Shown one piece after another: positions 5,403-7,267 of a stretch of 7,267 nt of DNA. Source of the stretch: an archaeon (GTDB lineage Archaea > Thermoproteota > Nitrososphaeria_A > Caldarchaeales > Wolframiiraptoraceae); contig JAPDJZ010000095.1 of assembly GCA_029258815.1 (NCBI GenBank), positions 1 through 7,267 of the forward strand, given 5' to 3'. Under the pieces are notes generated by a model. That model worked only from the letters and a program-made list of their open reading frames with translations, did no database searches and was not told the DNA's origin. A program made the translations under genes and the position numbers. Each line of letters begins with the position of its first letter. Position 1 is the stretch's first letter.

Positions 5403-7267
5403 TTAGACGAGCTTCTTAACGGCCGATATTATGTCTTTCTCGTTCGGGAGGAAGGCTTTCTCGAGAATCGGAGACGATGGCGGGGTGCAGTAGGGCGCTC
5501 CGACCCGGGAGACCGGGGCGTCGAGGTAGTCGAAGGCCTTCTCCTGTATCTGGGCCGCCAGCTCCGCTCCGAGGCCCATGAAGAACGGGGCTTGATGAGC
5601 TATCAGGGCCCTATGCGTCCGCTTAACCGACTCGATTATCGTCTTCATATCCGGGGGATAGAGGGTTCTAAGATCTATGACCTCAGCCTCGATCCCCTCC
5701 TCCGAGAGCTTCTCCGCGGCCTTCAAAGCGTCATAGACGAGATAGCCCCAGGAGACTATCGTAATCGCGTTCTCGTAGCTCTGAGCCCTCCTCACTATGG
5801 CGGCCTCCCCGATCGGGACGATATACTCCTCTTTCGGAACCCTCCGCATGCTGAGCTTCGAGTATACCGGGTCTCGGTGGAGGTTCTGGTGCTCGAGGAA
5901 TACCACCGGGTTCCTCTCCCTAAGGGCTGCGAATAGGAGTCCCTTGATGTCGTAGGCGTTCGATGGATAGACTATCTTCAAGCCGGGGAAGTGCAGGAGG
6001 AGTGCCTCGAGGCTCTGGGAGTGCTGGCCCGCGTAGCCTCTGCCACCCCCGATCGTCGTCCTAACTATCAGCGGAACGGAGTGCTGGCCTCCGGTCATAT
6101 ACCTCCACTTAGCGGCGTGATTCCCCAGCTGGTCGAGGGACTGGGTTATGAAGTCGATATACATTATCTCGACGATTGGCCTGAGGCCTCTCAAGGCCGC
6201 GCCGAGCCCGGCCCCGACGATCGCCGCCTCCGAGATCGGGGTGTTGAAGATCCGCTCCCGGCCGAACATCTCAAGCAATCCTTCGGTGGCCCCGAAAGCC
6301 CCTCCGTAGTCCGCTATATCCTCACCCCATAGAATAATCCTTCTATCCTTCTTCATCGCTTGGTAGAGCGCCTCTATCAGAGCCTCCCTATACGTTATCT
6401 CGGCCTCCGGATCGCGGCTCGCGAACTCAGGCTCCCTCAGAACCCGGCTACCTCTAAACTCCTCGGGAACCTCCTCCTCGACCTCCTCGCTGAAGGTATC
6501 CCGGGTGATCTCCTCGGGATCGGGGTCCGGGGCCTCCGCGGCCTTGGCCGCGAGCTCCTCATTCCTAAGCCTAGCTTCCTTCTTTAATCGCTCGAATTCT
6601 TCGCGAGTAATTATCCCCTCGCCTATCAGCTTCTCGGCGTAGACGTTTATCGGATCCCACCTCATCCAAGCCTCAACCTCGTCCTTAGTCCGATACCTTT
6701 CTTGATCGCTTAGCGAGTGTCCCTTAAACCTGTAGCCGATGAACTCTAGGAGGACGGGGCCTTCTCCTCTCCGAGCTATCTCGGCGGCTCTTAGAACCGC
6801 GTCTCGAACAGCGAGGACGTCCATCCCGTTCACGATCTCAGCATGCATTCCAGCCTTGTTATACGCGAATCCCCTCTCAGCGAGATAATCTATTCCCGTA
6901 ACCTCCCCCTTCTGCTGACCGGACATGCCATACTGGTTGTTTAGGATTATGAAGATCGTCGGTATCCCGAATTTCTTCTCCATGAGGCCGTTAACGAACT
7001 GGGCCATGCAGGCCATGTTGAGGGACTCGTGGGCAAGCCCGTTATTGTAAGCTCCATCCCCGGCGAAGCACAGGGTCACCCTCCCGTCTCCGAGATATCT
7101 CGAGGCTATGCCCGATCCGAGGGCGATGCCTAGGCATCCACCGACTATCGCAGTCGCTCCGAGGTGGCGGAACTCCGAGCAGGTGATGTGCATGGATCCC
7201 CCCCTACCCCTGCAGTATCCATACTCCTTGCCGAATAGCTCCGCGATTATCTTGAACAGGTGAATTC
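5403..7267 (-). CDS. 2-oxoacid dehydrogenase E1, fused alpha-beta subunits, 5' end cut by window edge
   Basis: E1 decarboxylates a 2-oxoacid with thiamine diphosphate and acylates the E2 lipoyl group. The ATG at 7193 is internal: 24 further codons are open to the edge and encode KEYGYCRGRGGS directly before MHI, the conserved E1-alpha segment. I estimate somewhat under 100 N-terminal residues are missing. Numbered from Met7193, the alpha part has the cofactor motif GDG (45-47) with NNQYGMS (85-91), and the FKGHSLSD loop (156-163). An acidic, charged linker (about 205-264) joins it to a beta part (266-596) with GEDIADYGG (290-298), TPISEAAIVGAGLG (318-331), GQHSQSLE (389-396, catalytic-type His391), FLEH (432-435) and IDLRTLYPPD (506-515). 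Alpha and beta are separate genes in many species; fusion is a known variant. GDG to NN spans 42 residues, about 11 more than usual. E2 follows; no E3 is visible. Confidence 0.95.
   Translation of the reverse strand, partial: IHLFKIIAELFGKEYGYCRGRGGSMHITCSEFRHLGATAIVGGCLGIALGSGIASRYLGDGRVTLCFAGDGAYNNGLAHESLNMACMAQFVNGLMEKKFGIPTIFIILNNQYGMSGQQKGEVTGIDYLAERGFAYNKAGMHAEIVNGMDVLAVRDAVLRAAEIARRGEGPVLLEFIGYRFKGHSLSDQERYRTKDEVEAWMRWDPINVYAEKLIGEGIITREEFERLKKEARLRNEELAAKAAEAPDPDPEEITRDTFSEEVEEEVPEEFRGSRVLREPEFASRDPEAEITYREALIEALYQAMKKDRRIILWGEDIADYGGAFGATEGLLEMFGRERIFNTPISEAAIVGAGLGAALRGLRPIVEIMYIDFITQSLDQLGNHAAKWRYMTGGQHSVPLIVRTTIGGGRGYAGQHSQSLEALLLHFPGLKIVYPSNAYDIKGLLFAALRERNPVVFLEHQNLHRDPVYSKLSMRRVPKEEYIVPIGEAAIVRRAQSYENAITIVSWGYLVYDALKAAEKLSEEGIEAEVIDLRTLYPPDMKTIIESVKRTHRALIAHQAPFFMGLGAELAAQIQEKAFDYLDAPVSRVGAPYCTPPSSPILEKAFLPNEKDIISAVKKLV

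Noticed and set aside
5592..6587. Several plus-strand open frames opposite E1
   Set aside because: Translations are rich in Arg, Leu and Pro with no domain or start signals, and the minus strand encodes a complete run of E1 motifs here.
7191..7193. ATG at 7193 as the start of E1
   Set aside because: The 24 upstream codons encode the conserved GYCRGRGGS segment, so this Met is internal and the gene continues past the edge.

Overview
This 7267-base window looks like a small contig from a thermophilic archaeon, probably in the Thermoproteota/TACK range, though I cannot name the lineage. Three things point there. Arg and Ile codons are often AGG and ATA, and the proteins are rich in Arg, Lys and Glu. 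Three genes have an archaeal TATA-like box centred about 28-29 nt before the start codon, which implies leaderless transcripts. The first gene also resembles a small archaeal EMC6-like membrane protein. The organism is an inference from sequence style, not a database result.

Layout. The left edge (2-119) is a long inverted repeat overlapping the start of a 102-residue, three-helix membrane protein (52-360, +). It is followed by a complete 664-residue transketolase (403-2397, +). The transketolase runs tail to tail, 14 nt apart, with genes on the minus strand. Read in their own direction from the right edge, these are: a fused alpha-beta E1 subunit of a 2-oxoacid dehydrogenase (5403 to beyond 7267, its N-terminus cut off by the window edge); the E2 lipoyl acyltransferase (4211 to about 5383); an extracellular-type solute-binding protein that lacks a signal peptide (2830-4158); and a small helical protein of unknown function (2412-2783).

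How the genes fit together. E1 and E2 are a tight pair, 19 nt apart by my preferred E2 start, and should form the first two activities of one 2-oxoacid dehydrogenase complex. No E3 is visible. Transketolase and E1 both use thiamine diphosphate and both serve central carbon metabolism, but they lie on opposite strands and I see no shared regulation. The solute-binding protein and the small gene each appear to have their own promoter.

Most worth a second look: the inverted repeat at the left edge, which may be an amplification or assembly foldback; the E2 start, where ribosome-binding site and domain structure both point to a non-AUG codon; the solute-binding protein with no export signal and no transporter partners; and the bacterial-style one-piece transketolase. 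I found no CRISPR array, tRNA, rRNA, insertion sequence or evidence of a wholly new system. No stretch longer than 300 bases lacks a gene.
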